NCBI RefSeq assembly: GCF_016801865.2
Contig: NC_068939.1
Span: forward strand, 72,778,100 to 72,842,099
DNA: 64,000 bases
Source: Culex pipiens pallens
Lineage: Eukaryota > Arthropoda > Insecta > Diptera > Culicidae
Reading direction: 5' to 3'
In this document: one piece after another, positions 34,537 to 47,141 of the stretch
Position numbering within the stretch: position 1 is the first letter of the stretch
Layout: each line of letters begins with the position of its first letter
Translations under genes and position numbers: made by a program
Notes under the pieces: generated by a model
The model's input: the letters and a program-made list of their open reading frames with translations, nothing else
The model's database searches: none
What the model was told of the DNA's origin: nothing

Positions 34537-35357
34537 AGTAGTTTATGCAACAATTTGCAAAAAAAAAGATTTTTTCAGCGCGTGTCACAAATTTATCCAA
34601 CGAGATTTACCGAGATGAATAATTTGCAACGAGTTCCATACAACATTTTTTGCAATTCCGAAAAACACCCTTTGAGTGGAATTATAAGTCAAATGTTCAT
34701 GATTTTGTCAATTGACCGTTTAAATCAAAAAATATTGAAAAGTATTACTTTTCAAAGCAAGTGCTGAAAAGTTCAACTTTTCAGCATCCATTTCAGTGCT
34801 CAAAAGTAGAATTGTTATTTTTGTAGAACTTGTAGATTTTGTTATTTTTGGTACAGAAAAGTAGGCTATTTTGCGTTCAAGAATGACAGGAAAAGTAAGT
34901 AGTTTCACGACGGAATTGCAAAAAGAACTTTTTGCAATTCCGTCGTGAAACTACTTACTTTTCCTGTCATTCTTGAACGACGAAATAGCCTACTTTTCTG
35001 TACCAAAAATAACAGAATCGAATAGCAACACTTTTCAAAATAAATGCTGAAAAGTTCTACTTTTCAGCACTGAAATGGGTGCCGAAAAGTTGAACTTTTC
35101 AGCACTTGTTTCGAAAAGTAACACTTTTCAATTTTTTTTTTGATTTAAACGATTTATTGACAAAATAATGAAAATTAGACTTAAAATTTCACTCAATGGG
35201 TGCTTTTTGAAATTGCAAAAAATGTTGTATGGAACTCGTTGCAAAACTTGATTTTTTCAGCACTCGTCGTATTTATCCAACTCGGTGAACCTCGTTGGAT
35301 AAATGTACGACTCGTGCTGAAAAAATCCTCTTTTCGCAACTTGTTGCATAAACTACT
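34537..35357. mobile_element. Large palindromic MITE
   Basis: An inverted repeat of about 820 bp is centred at 34925, with arms of about 390 and 430 bp and almost no loop. The outer ends are AGTAGTTTATGCAACAA and its inverse TTGTTGCATAAACTACT. The centre (TTTTGCAATTCCGTCGTG and its inverse) is nearly perfect. Frequent GAAAAGT..ACTTTTC and CAGCAC words add local hairpins. Single-arm decayed relatives lie at about 1830-2160 and 8690-9020. No coding capacity. Confidence 0.8.
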
Positions 35358-37195
35358 ATTTCAGTATTGTTATTTTTGGCGATGAAAAGAAGCCGAAAAT
35401 TTTGTGAAATTTTCTGCTCTTTAAAATAAAAAATAATTTGAAATTTTTAAATCAAGCCTAAACATGTTAATTTGGCCATGGAAAGATTTTTATTTTTGTA
35501 ATTTTGTTAATTGTTTTTCGAGTTATTGATAAAATCTAAAAATAACTCTAGCAAATCTACAAAAAACATGATATTTCAAAACGAAAATCTTTTGATTTAC
35601 TTAGCTAGTAATATGATACCTAGATTGAAGTTTATTCAAACAGGTAAATTTTTTGAATAACTTTTTTATGGAAAATATAGTTATAGAAAATACAGCTGTT
35701 ATTTATCCGTTGATTTGATAAATTTGGCAAATTTCACTCTTTTTTACCTTCAACATCCTTCTTTATGTAAATCGGTCTACCTGGAAAGCGCGCACGTCGT
35801 TGCCGTTACGGAATGTTCCAATTTGGACGCTGACAAGCTTCATCTACACATTCGTAGAAAGAGGTATAGTTGGGTTCAAAACTACAGAATTGAACTTCCA
35901 GAGATTCCTAAGACCGAAATGTCGAGCATTCTTACGAGAGCGAATCCCGCCTTACCGCGAGGAATCCAGTGAATTAGAAGGGCATGTTTCGCTAGGAATT
36001 TCCCATAAACGAACCACCTTACACACATGTCTCTTCCTGGTGCTGAATTTGGAGCTAGTCCACAATTTCCACCCCTTTCCAGCTTCTTGAACAACCCTCA
36101 AGTACGAGGACCACTACGAAGAAGAAGCAGAAGAGTTTGTCAGCTAATCGATAAGCGGTGGGGCATGAGTTGTACATGACCTAGCGAATGACATCCGCAA
36201 GGCAAAGAGGCAGATGATGATGCGATGACGATGGTGATGTGTCACCACCCACTGGGCTTTGGGGGGCGCTTCTGGAAGCTGGGTGATGAGCATCTTACAT
36301 CATCCGGACACACGAGCGAAGCATGAGCTTATTCCGGAAGAATGGAAAACTGCGGGAGAGAGAGACGAGTACCAACTCGTTTGCATAAGGTCGTCGATAT
36401 TGTGTGATGATGATGCTGGGCGGCTGCTGGATCGATGTGGGTGTAGAAGGGCCGCGCACTTGAATTGAATTTGATTTCTTCGGGAGACAACATTTGTCAC
36501 ACACACACAAACCCGCACGCCGAATGTCAAGTCGTGGCAGCTCTCGTGACATGATGAGCTGTTACGTGATTGAAAAATGATGGGATTAAAAGGAACTTCG
36601 TTTGTCCAAATGTCAATCAGTTGCAGATTCTGGAGTATGTTGCAGAAGAGCAGCAATATCAGTAGTTCAATGAATATAGACGCCCTTGCTCCAATCACGG
36701 AACTAAGATTCGATTTTTCTTGACCATCCTTTATGTGAAAACCATCAGATTTTTCTCAATAGTTAGATGAATGTCAATCTACCTGGTCAGTTCAACTAAC
36801 ACACACACACCCTCACCCGTCCAAGTTGCCACCTACGCTCCCACTTTAATCTGGCTGGCTGGCTGGCTGGTGGTCATACGACCAAGTCTATCGGACTAAA
36901 AATAACCACACGCATTGGTAGACATCGTCGTCCGCTCAAACAAAACAAAACTTGGCCCATGGTTAGCCTCCGTTCCGTGGAGAATGGAAAACTTTGCGCG
37001 TCTGCGGGAAAATTACGAAACATATGGTCTAGGAAAAAGTGCCACTTTGAGGTTAGAGTTGCTGCAAATCGATGGGGGTTCCGTGGTAGAAGAAGTTTTG
37101 TTGACGTCATTAGAGGCGTTCATAAACATTTTCAGTATGAAGTTTAGTATAATGAGGCAAAAATCGATTTTGATAGAATATCACATTTGAAATTT
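35358..37195. other. Unique non-coding stretch
   Basis: AT-rich to 35700, then balanced single-copy-looking DNA with CA runs (36496-36510, 36800-36812) and CTGG repeats (36850-36870). Several overlapping small frames (e.g. 35715-36094, 36300-36698) have no known domain. Nothing is assigned. Confidence 0.4.
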
Positions 37196-38697
37196 CAGGG
37201 TGACCACTCAAATCCCATTTTCAAATTCCCGACTTTTTCCCGACTTTTTTCCAGACTTTTCCAGAATGTTAAAAAATACGCATTTCTTATCTAAAGAATG
37301 ATTTCAAACAAAAAACTTTCTATAATAAAAGTCAATATTAACCACCGAAAAAAAAATTAAATGAATTTAAAAATAATCCAAATATAGGCATTTTTTTAAA
37401 AACCACCAAACTAAACCACAATTTAAAAAAAAAAAACTTCAAAAATGTGATTTAATTATTATGATTCAGAGTAGAAACACAAACAATTAGTCTTTGAAAA
37501 AAATATCGAAAGTCCAACAATACTTATAACTTCCATGTTATTTTTTAAATTGGCAAAAGTAAAGTTTTTGATACTTCGTTTCATCTGGAAATGACAAAAA
37601 GTCAAAGATAACTGAACTTAAAATTTCGTTCATCATCATTTTAAATCAAAGAATGATTAAAACATAATTGCTGATATTATTCATTCAAAGGATTTAGAAA
37701 GATGTCAAAGAATTTATAAAAAAAAAATTGCCAATTTCCCTTTTTAATTTTGTAATTTTTGATACTGTTTTTTTAATCAATGTTAATTTATCTAGTGGTC
37801 AGTTTTTAACTGTTTTTTTTTTTTCAATGAACATTTAGTTTCATATAATTTTTTGGTTTACCACTTATTTTAAGCAAAATCTTTAAAGAGACAAGTTTTT
37901 TTTTTAACAGTTTTGCAATAACTTAAAATTTCTTGGATTTTTTTTTGCAATTACAAAGTTTTCTTTATGTTTTCAAAACGTAAAAAAAGTTTTTCAATTT
38001 TGGATTTTATTCGATATTTATGTTTTCTGAAAACTGAAAATCAAGCTTTATGTATAGTAGGTAATTCACCCATACTCTCAAAAAAAGTTTCCCAACCCAT
38101 ACTCTTAAAAAAAGTTTGAAAAAAACATATTTTTAATTACTTAATGAATTTTGTTCAACAATTAAACATATTTACCAAAAAAAACCATTGCCAAACTCAA
38201 GTTGAAATCTGTTTTCAAATATTCAATCTATGTGACAAAATGAACTAGAATCATAACTCCAAGCTGGCCATTAGGCTCTATTTTTATATTAGTTTTTCAT
38301 TAACTTAACCTCTTGTTTGATAAACAAAAATTAATAGAGATCATATGATTCATGAAAAATATTATGAAGATCTGTGTCAAAGACTCCAATATTAATTAAG
38401 ATTTTGAATGTCCTAAACAGCTTTTCCATACTCAAATATATTGAAAAAGTGAAAAGAACCTTAAATTTAAAGTAAGTTACTAAAGCAAAATTGAGCGAAT
38501 TCAATTTGAAAATTGCACAAAATGTTAAAAAATTATTCAAGAGTTAAAAAATAATTTTCATACAAGTATGCTTAGAATTCCCGACTTTTTGACAAAAAAT
38601 CATAAATTCCCGACGTATTCCCGATTTTTGGCGGATTTTGGCGAATTCCCGACTTTTTCCCGACTTTCCCGATTTCCCGACTTGAGTGGCCACCCTG
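37196..38697 (+). mobile_element. CAGGGTGACCACTC element, copy 1
   Basis: Ends CAGGGTGACCACTCAA and TTGAGTGGCCACCCTG are inverted copies. Next to each lie repeats of CCCGACTTTTTCCCGA in inverted or direct array. The 1.5-kb AT-rich interior has no transposase frame. Two further copies in the same orientation lie at 42494-43721 and 50122-52525 and share interior phrases such as TAAACAGCTTTTCCATACTC. No clean target duplication is seen; CAGGG ends suggest hAT, unproven. Confidence 0.75.
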
Positions 38698-39214
38698 TGA
38701 TTAAATCATTTCTAAAATTGTTATGTTGAAAACACATTAGACCGATTCTTAGCGAAGCTACACCAAAATGTCACTTTTTTCAATTTTCAATGTGATTTTT
38801 TATATGAAAAATTTCATTTTAATTATGATCTAATAATTGCAATGTGCTTTAAATGCGTTTTCTTATCTGAAATGCCAAAAATATTGACCAAATAAGGTCT
38901 GCAAGTCATTGAATGGGAGAGGAGTTTTTTCATAAATCTGCTCCTTTCGTTGTCCCGTCACGAAAAGAAATGGCTGGCAAAAACTCAAATCTCAACCAAA
39001 TCTTTCAGTTCAAGGAGCAAAAGATTCGTTTTTCAATTTGTGATAATGTGTAGAAGAGCAAAGGTTTTAAAAAATCAATCTGACAAAACTGTGTCGATTT
39101 TTTTGGTGTGCCTTTTAAAATTCCAGTTTTACGATGTTGTCCCGTCACGCTACATTTTCATTTCAGGAGAAGCACAGGTATAATATTGTTCATTATGCAT
39201 GTCATTTCTATGTT
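38698..39214. other. AT-rich spacer
   Basis: No gene or repeat family recognised between the element ending at 38697 and the target duplication of retroposon copy B. Confidence 0.4.
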
Positions 39215-39234
39215 GGAAAATCAATTATCTTTTC

Positions 39235-40237
39235 TTTTTTTTTTTTTTTTTTTTTTGGGAGGGTGGTCCAGCCGCACATCGTTGATGTTGAAACCTCTAA
39301 ACTGGGCCCTCGTCCTGTCACGTCCGTCAGTAGTCTTGTCGTACATTACAACTAGAATCAGATCTGCCAATGAATTAGTACACTTCGACCAAATAAACAC
39401 TGACGCTGTATGGATCTGACTCTAGAATAAATGTACAGTTGTGTGTTATTCATAAGTCCAACTTATTCAATTATTCATTTAAGTCCAAATATTCATTTGC
39501 TAACTACTTTGGATTGAAAATCTAAATTTTAATCTAAAATCCTCTAAACTTAATGTTCAAAACTAAACGTTCCTTTAACTGTTGTAATACTACTTCTATC
39601 AAAAAACAATAAAAATTGTGAACTGATAAACAAATAGGATAGAAATCGCGATTTGAAAAAGAAATGACCAATTACGTCAAAAGATCCGTAGTTCCTCGAT
39701 TCGCAACAATGGTCGATACAACCATAATCCGAAAACCGTTAGTTCAACAGATCAACGAATTTTGTCCGATATCATTACATTATTGATTGATCGAGACTCT
39801 ATGAACAATTTGACATAAACGAATGCCTAGTATTCTACATCAATCAAAGTTTAATGACAGCATTACTCTAACTTAACAATTGCAACTAACTTTAACATCA
39901 AATAGATTTGGAAAGGATACAGGTTTATTTTAAATGCTAATGCTAAGCAACAAATTAATTGTACTATCCTGAAGTCCCAACCTAAATCCCACATTGTGAT
40001 AGTGAAAAAGTCACAGAAGCAGCGGTTTCTTGTGCAATTGTGATATTTTCACTATCGGAGAACTACCTAGTTCACGAAGACAGCTTATCGGTCAACGCTT
40101 AAGCCCTGGGGCTGCGACAAAGCGAGTTCTCGTAGCATGAAGTGGTGTCCATAGTGCTTATAAAAAAGAATGTATACCCAAATTTTAACTAATGCACTAG
40201 GATCAAATCATGCCCCTTGACTTTACAAGGCCCAGGG
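39235..40237 (-). mobile_element. 1-kb retroposon, copy B
   Basis: Same family and strand as copy A, flanked by the perfect 20-bp duplication at 39215-39234 and 40238-40257. The A tail is the T run at 39235-39256. It is about 95 percent alike to copy A along its whole length, including the 5' end and the hairpin near 39990-40060. It differs mainly by point changes, so A and B are recent. Confidence 0.85.
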
Positions 40238-40257
40238 GGAAAATCAATTATCTTTTC

Positions 40258-41790
40258 AAATATGTAATAACATTGGGGGGTTTCTTCTTTAATTGTGCCA
40301 CTACAGCCAAAACGCTGAAAAAACTTGGGAATTTTTTGAAAAGGAGCCGAAGAATCGGTCATTAAAAGTTCTTATTTCGCTCAAGAAATGTACATAGTAA
40401 AAAATCGTGTAAATTTGGAAAGTGTAATTTCGGAAGGTTAATTATTACCTCTTTTATGATGTAATTTTACCTCAATTTAGACTGGAAAAGTGACATTACA
40501 CCAGAAAAGTGGTAAAATTACACATTTAACAATTTTTTTCTGACATAAAAGATGTACCCCTTCCCAGATGTGGTATTACCATGATTTTTTTTTACTGTGC
40601 AATTGAAACTTGAATTTTGCTTGTAACAATGGAAAAGTTCACTTGTGAAAGTGAGACGGTCCATATTTTTGTTTCTAAAACGTATTTAAATACAATTTCA
40701 ACAATTCGACAAAACCTGTGACGAGCACTTCGCTATCTCACATCTTTATTCCTCGTGCGCTCTGAGCAGTACTCACAGAAGTAAACAATTCTTGAAAAAC
40801 GAGTTTCCTTGTTGATAAACAACCAGTCAGTTAGCAAGTAATGGCGATGGTGCATTCTAGCTACCGACATGCTGCAGCCTAAACCTGGCAGGAAGTACAT
40901 GGTGCAACACGTGGAGAATGCAGTTATTTGAGGTGCTTGTTGATCAACAACAGAGCAAGTGCTCAACGGAATTGCCTTCACGTGTGCCCACAATGACCGA
41001 TAAGAAGAGAGAGGGAGGCGCTCGTGCAAATCGATACGTCTCGGGTTCGAATCCGGCTCAAGGTTTTTTTTTAATTTCTCCAATCGCTACAATTTGGAAG
41101 TGGTTGCTTTGTTTTGAAGTCGCCAGAGAGGTTCGCAACAACAACAAAAAAAGTCGACTTTCCACTTCCTTATAATTCATTCAAACGGTCGAAACAACAC
41201 TTCATTGACATAAACAACGGAACACACGCAACTCGACTCGCACACACGAAAGCCAATGCAACGTCGCTTTGGTGATGTCGTCATCGTCTGAAACTGACGA
41301 CGACGACGGAGTAATAAATACATTTTCACACGACCTCGGCGGTACTTATCAGACGGTCGTCGACGACGACGTAAACGCCATACGCCAGTGGCCAAACAAA
41401 AACAAATGAGGAGGGAACTGCAAACTCAATGTTGAACGTTAACCCGCCAGTCGGCTGTAGAACAACGAACAACAGTGCCGACTTTTGTTCCGTTCGTTCT
41501 GTGTGTTGGGAGGGGGAGTTGGTTGCATGTCTCGGGATTTCGATCTTTTGCTGACGAAATTCTGGAACGATTTGTGACATAAAATTGGTATGACGAATTT
41601 TTAAATTGATTGTCGTCGTAATGTTGATAAGACTTAAACTAATAACATTATGAATTTATGAATTGCGTTAAATATATTCTTATTTTTCAACCTAACTTAT
41701 TAAATTCTGTACGACTCGTAATGTATTTTTTTATTAATATGTTTTTTAGTCAGAGCTAAAATATTTTTCCACCTCACCGCCCAATTTTGC
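40258..41790. other. Non-coding stretch with a small inverted-repeat element
   Basis: About 40390-40600 looks like a MITE: AGTAAAAAATCGTG on the left mirrors ATGATTTTTTTTTACTGTG on the right, with GTAAT/ATTAC words inside. About 41039-41056 carries a tRNA-like B box (GGGTTCGAATCC) without a matching A box. About 41180-41580 is GC-richer with GAC/GTC repeats and one 84-codon minus frame with a real ATG and no known domain; it could be regulatory DNA. Confidence 0.4.
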
Positions 41791-42090
41791 CAGATGCCAG
41801 ATTTTTCAAGTGACAGCCAGAATAAATATTCATCCTTTTCTGTGTCAGATAATGCCAGATTTTTCCAGATTTTTTAGATTATGCCCGTTTTGAACAACTT
41901 TTTGATTAAAATTAACGATTTGGAAATCTAAAAATATAGAATTTTTGAGGCCATAAAATCAGTTTAAGCATCTGAATTCTACAAATTTTTGAATTAAATC
42001 ATATTCTACCTCCACTTCACCATTCAGAAATGTCAGATTTTCGACTGCCAGATTTTTCCAGATTTTTCAAATTTTGACCTGGCAACCCTG
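41791..42090. mobile_element. GCCAGAT-rich MITE, copy 1
   Basis: Made of repeated GCCAGATTTTTCCAGATTTT words and ending CCTGGCAACCCTG. It matches the intact copy at 54824-55213 in the same orientation, including CAGCCAGAATAAA.ATTCATCCTT. The left terminus is eroded, so no duplication is seen. Confidence 0.65.
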
Positions 42091-42493
42091 CTTCTAAGTC
42101 ATTAATTTAGTTTTTTTATTTAGTTTTCATTTGTTTTGCTCTAAATTTATTTCATTGACTTTTATTTTATTTTTTATTTGGTTTTTGTTTCGTATGCTCT
42201 ACATTTATTTCATTAACTTCTAAGCTTAACGTTGTCTAAAACCAGAGAAAAAATTAATGTATTCTTTTTGACATGAAATATTTGCGATGCTGTTTTAACA
42301 CACGGCCTTCAGCAATTTCAGCAACCAAAAACAAAACATTCAACACAATATATGCCTAATGTAAATCAAAGTAATGATCTTATAAAAATCAATTATGAGA
42401 ACTTCAAACAATCAACGGAAATAGAAGTGAAATCTGCTTAAATTAGGCTGGTCATAAAATTTCAATCATAAAATTTCCGGTTTTTCCTTGTTT

Positions 42494-43721
42494 CAGGGTG
42501 ACCACTCAAATCCCATTTTCAAATTCCCGACATTTCCAGAAAGCTCAAATAATTGGCATTTCTTATCTAAAGATTGATTTCAAACAAAAAAAACTCTATG
42601 AGAAAAGCCAATATCAATCAACGAAAAATAAATCTAAATTAATTTTAAAAAATCTAAGTTAATTTAAAAAAAAACAACTATTGGCAATTTTTGTAAACAC
42701 AGAAATCTAACAACAAATTCCAACAAAAAAAACTTCAAAAATGGAAATTCATTATTATGATTCAGAGTAGAAACACAAACAATACCTAAGTCCTCGAAAA
42801 AAAAATCGAAGATTCAACAATACTTATAACTTTCATGTTATTTTTTTTATATTTGGCAAACGAATAGTTTTCGTTTCTACTGGAAATGGCAAAAAGTTAA
42901 AGATAACTAAATTTAAAATGTCATTCCTATTTTTCCTACTTAAGCAAAATGTTTGTAGAGACAAATTTGCTAAACAATTTTTCAATAACTCAAAATTTCT
43001 TGGATTATTTTTTTTTGCAATTTCAATATTTTTTCGTCATGTTTCCAAAACATAAAAAAGTTTTTCAGTTTTGGATTTTATTCGATATTTAAATTTTCCA
43101 AAAACTGAAAATCAGACTTAATCTATAAAAGGTAATTTACCCATACTCACAAAAAAAGTTTAAGGACAACTTTTGGAAAAAATATATTTGAAATTACTCA
43201 ATGAATTTGGTTAGGCAATTAAAAATATTTACAATAAAAACCATTGCCAAACTCAAGTTGGCATCTGATTTCAAATATCCAATCTTTTTGACAAAATGAA
43301 TTAGAATCATACCTCTAAGTTGGGCATTAGACTCTATTTTTATTTTAGTTTTTCATTAACTATATCTCTTGTTAATAAACAAAAATCATCAGATCATTTG
43401 ATTCATAAAAAATATTATGAAAATCTGTGTCAACTGCATCCAATATTTATTAAGATTTTGAAATCTTAAACAGCTTTTCCATACTCAAATAAATTGAAAT
43501 AGTGAAAGGAACCTTAAATTTAAAGTAAGTTACTAAAGCAATATTAAGTGAATTCAATTTGAAAATTGTACATAATATTAGAAAATTATTCAAGAGTTAA
43601 AATTAATTTTCAAACAAGTATGCTTGGAATTCCCGACTTTTTGACAAAAAATCACAAATTCCCGACTTTTTCCCGATTTTTGACGGATTTTGGCGAATTC
43701 CCGACTTGAGTGGCCACTCTG
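42494..43721 (+). mobile_element. CAGGGTGACCACTC element, copy 2
   Basis: Second copy of the family at 37196-38697 in the same orientation, 1.23 kb, ending TTGAGTGGCCACTCTG. Interior homology is continuous with deletions relative to copy 1. It supplies the empty-site sequence (GGCATTTCTTATCTAAAG) that shows where copy 3 was invaded. Confidence 0.75.
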
Positions 43722-44954
43722 CTAGTTCTCTGCTGAGAATAAAAAAAAAAATAGGCGGGAGGATTTTTGCAAAAATGAACAGTTGAATTAATCGTTTTTT
43801 TTTTTTGTTTTGTTCATTATTAAATCATTTTTTACGAGTTTAAGTTGATTGTTCACAGTTGTTTAAAAGAAAACCATATTTCAATCATTAGCACAAACAT
43901 TTCTAAATTTTTCAAGCAAGCTTTTTAAAATGATGAAGTTACATCAATTTTGTTTTTTCAATAAATTGAAAAAATAATAATTTAAAAACGTGGAAAAAAT
44001 TAATTTTGAAGATGTGGAAAATAGATACCTAACCTTTAATTTTAATCTTTTATTTTTTTCTGATTCCGATTTTTCCCAAAAGATTGCACTTTGATTCCGG
44101 TTGTACAACTCTGATCTAAGTTTAACAAATGAAACTGAAGAAAACTGTTATTTTAGCTTTTTTGTCACACAAAAATAATTCAATTCCATAAATTCGCAGA
44201 ACCTTATTCCAACAGAAGAAAATATTTTTTTTTAACATAAACTTATAATAAAAAAAACTTGTTCGCAATAGATGGAAATATTCAACATTTCTAGAAGTAC
44301 TCAAAAAAATCCAAGGAGGTCATTTTGAGCAACTTTTGTTCTACGAAAAACTTTACTTCTCTTGTTTTATTTTTAGTATTTTAATTTGCATTTATCTTGT
44401 TTAGATTATGTTTCTTTTTGGTAGTTTTTGGCTTATTCTACCACCTCCTTTCATAACATTTTGCCTATCTAATTTTTTCATGTTTTTTTCACTTTTTCAA
44501 TTTTTTGCACGTTTTTACATTTTCTGCTATAGCACATGTTTTAAATAGAACTGTGATTAAATTAATTGCCTAAAAAATCCCAACGATCACATCTCTTGCC
44601 ATTCTCCTTTTCCTGCACTTTTCGATTGACCTGTTTATTTTTTCGCACATTCGCGTAATTCGCCGCCACCGCAGCCAGTCAGTGTGTAAACAAAGACCTG
44701 ACCTATATAATTTCCGTGCGCGCACACACACACACTCTGCGCCACACGTCTTGCCATCTTGCTTTGCTTTGTGCAGCAGAAACAGATTGCAGCAGCAGTG
44801 TCGTGGCCCCCGCACTTGACCCATCTTTTTTTTTGCCTTCTCGAAAGAAAGATTAATCTCTTTTCGGGACGTGTGGCCGGACGGACCACTTGAAGAGCAC
44901 GTGAGTCAACCCCCCGGCTTATCAGTAACTTATCTATATAGAGAGTGTACTCAC
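43722..44954. other. Intronic stretch next to nemo exon 1
   Basis: AT-rich to about 44550, with a partial inverted relative of the piggyBac-like MITE at about 44310-44545. About 44580-44950 is unique and GC-richer and lies just inside the presumed first intron of nemo. Open frames here are read-through of the exon past its donor. Confidence 0.45.
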
Positions 44955-45163
44955 CATACGACGCCGAACGCTCCGTACCCGATCGGCCGGTCCGGCTGCA
45001 CGTCCTGGGGGACGGCCGGCGGCTGGTAGTAGGGGGCGGCCGCCGCCAGGATCGCGCCCTGGGGACCGCCGGCCGCGCCCGCTGCACCGCCCTGGACCAG
45101 CGACATCGAGACGCTCATAGAGACCCCGCGGGATTGCCTGGTCGGACCGCCAACTGCCGCCAT
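44955..45163 (-). CDS. nmo: nemo (Nemo-like kinase), first coding exon
   Basis: Encodes the N terminus of the proline-directed Ser/Thr kinase NLK/Nemo, which modulates Wnt, BMP and Hedgehog signalling and tissue polarity in insects. ATG at 45163-45161 is directly preceded by an in-frame TGA, fixing the start. Sixty-nine codons plus two bases follow: a low-complexity Ala/Gly/Pro/Gln N terminus, then PDRPIGYGAFGVVW, which is the NLK glycine loop (G62, G64, G67, V69). The exon breaks inside the Trp codon at a consensus donor (TG/GTGAGT, donor at 44954-44949). The rest of the kinase (Lys, HRD, DFG) is not seen at lower coordinates, so intron 1 seems to reach beyond the left edge. UBE3B lies upstream on the same strand. 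Confidence 0.9.
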
Positions 45164-46053
45164 TCACGAGGGTAGACACGGAACGAGCAAGTGAACAAAA
45201 CCAGTGGGGACAGTGAAGATCTAGGACTAGGGCGCGCCGTGGAGCAGGTTCTTCGGCCCTTCACTTGCAGCTGCAGCTTGACATTAGAGCGCACTCAACT
45301 AAACACTGACTAAACAGAGAGACACACTTTTTGCTTCTTCAACTACTTGAACTACACACCAATTTCACAACTTGCAACAAACGGGGAAAGGAAGGAAGGC
45401 GAGCGTGTTTGTCACTTGAGACTACACTCTTAATTGGTCGCACTATTAATGCTTCTTCCTCAACTCTCTTCCTCTGCTTCACTTGTAACACGCAGACACA
45501 AATTTTACAATGAACGCACTATTTTTTTCGCAACGCCACTTCTTCTTCTTTCAATTGAAAACAATTGGATAATTGTGCGGCCGTGCACCAAACCCACCAA
45601 ACGCTGCGCTGTTGCTTTTCAACGCAACATAAATTTTGCGTGCTTCTTCCTCGTGCAGGAACACTCGCGACGACTTCAACTGGTGACTTCTCTCGCTGAC
45701 GACTACCACTGACTGTGTGGTAGGTAACAGGTAATGAATGCTACACAGGACCAGGCAGGTGTACGAATGTTAGCCGCGAGGTTTCCAGGTGTCCTTTGCC
45801 TGCTGGCTTCGATGTCGAACGGTTATTCCCCGATTTTTGGGGAAAGGGTCAGTTATGATGATGTTGGATCTGAAAGTAGAAAAGAAGATATTGAGAAATT
45901 ATTATTCAGTTTAAATTGAGGTTCCGTATATAAAAGATTCTCATCTCTACCGCAAGCCAGGGGACAAGGGCAAAGGTTTTATTTTGCGAGACGGACAATT
46001 TTAATGCACCAATTTTTATAAAGGATAAGGGAAATTCTCCACGGTTTTTCGAA
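45164..46053 (-). promoter_or_regulatory. nemo 5' leader and promoter region
   Basis: Upstream of the nemo ATG the DNA is unique and relatively GC-rich. Initiator-like TCAGTG words on the minus strand lie at 45304-45309 and 45707-45712, giving possible leaders of about 145 or 545 bases. No TATA box is evident, as usual for a developmental regulator. Which site is used, or whether an upstream exon splices in, cannot be decided from sequence. From about 45730 to 46053 no feature is seen. Confidence 0.4.
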
Positions 46054-46076
46054 GTGATGGACACGAGGAGTCACTC

Positions 46077-47118
46077 AGCCGCACATCGTTGATGTTGAAA
46101 CCTCTAAACTGGGCCCTCGTCCTGTCACGTCCGTCAGTAGTCTTGTCGTACATTACAACTAGAATCAGATCTGCCAATGAATTAGTACACTTCGACCAAA
46201 TAAACACTGACGCTGTATGGATCTGACTCTAGAATAAATGCACAGTTGTGTGTTATTCATAAGTCCAAAATGTTCAATTATTCATACAAGTCCAAATATT
46301 CATTTGCGGATACCTACCTAACTTGAATTGAATACAAGATTTAAAGTAACCTATCCGAAAGCTACTCTTATCTCAAATCCCCGACATTTTAATTAATAGC
46401 CAAAAAATCTAGAACAATTCTTTTAAAACCCGTCTGGCTTCTTTTAAAAAACAAAAAAAAAATGAATAACAGTTCATATTTTACAAGTCGTGAATTGAAA
46501 TAGAGACGACCATTTGATCGTCAGAATTCCAGTAGATCCTCGATTCGCAACAATGGTCGATACAAACATAAATCGACAACCGTTAGTTCAACAGATCAAC
46601 GAATTTAGTCCGATATCATTTCACTATTGATTGATCGAGACTCTATGGAAGTTTTGACAAATCAGAATGGTTTTTATGCTACTTGAATGAAAATCACCGA
46701 TTCTGATAGAATTACTAAATTCACTGTTACTAATTTTGTCCCTAAATAACTAAAGGCAAAGTATTAAAAGTTGATATTTATAGTTAAAATCCTAAATTTC
46801 ACAAAAACTAAATTTTTAAAAACCCGCATCCTAACCTGACACCCACATTAAGATAGGGAAAAATCACATTTTCATTTTAAAATGTGATATTTCCACTATC
46901 TGAGAACCTCCTTGTCTCGATGACAGCTTACCGGCCATCGATTAAGCCCTGAGACTGCTCCAAAGTGGGTTCTCGCAGCATGAAGTGGTGTCCATGTGTA
47001 AAAATGGAAGCTTCAGCAATATACTGAACACTTCGATTTTAATTCCACATCGAATCAAATCATACTCTTTGCCAAACAAGCATCAAACCTATGACACTCA
47101 TTATGACAAAGCCCAGGG
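46077..47118 (-). mobile_element. 1-kb retroposon, copy C
   Basis: Oldest and most diverged member, flanked by the perfect 23-bp duplication at 46054-46076 and 47119-47141. Unlike A and B it has no A tail and its 3' end stops about 14 bases short, at GATGTGCGGCT. The 5' end is complete. The hairpin region (about 46850-46905) has a different loop but keeps most of the stem. Confidence 0.8.
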
Positions 47119-47141
47119 GTGATGGACACGAGGAGTCACTC

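Noticed and set aside
41030..41070. B box GGGTTCGAATCC as a tRNA gene
   Set aside because: No upstream A box or cloverleaf; probably a decayed tRNA-derived repeat.
40733..41083. 116-codon minus-strand frame
   Set aside because: Runs through a tRNA-like repeat fragment and matches no protein family.
44934..45179. Alternative Arg/Gly-rich frame over nemo exon 1
   Set aside because: A shadow of the GC-rich nemo coding frame, which has the conserved kinase motif and a matching splice donor.
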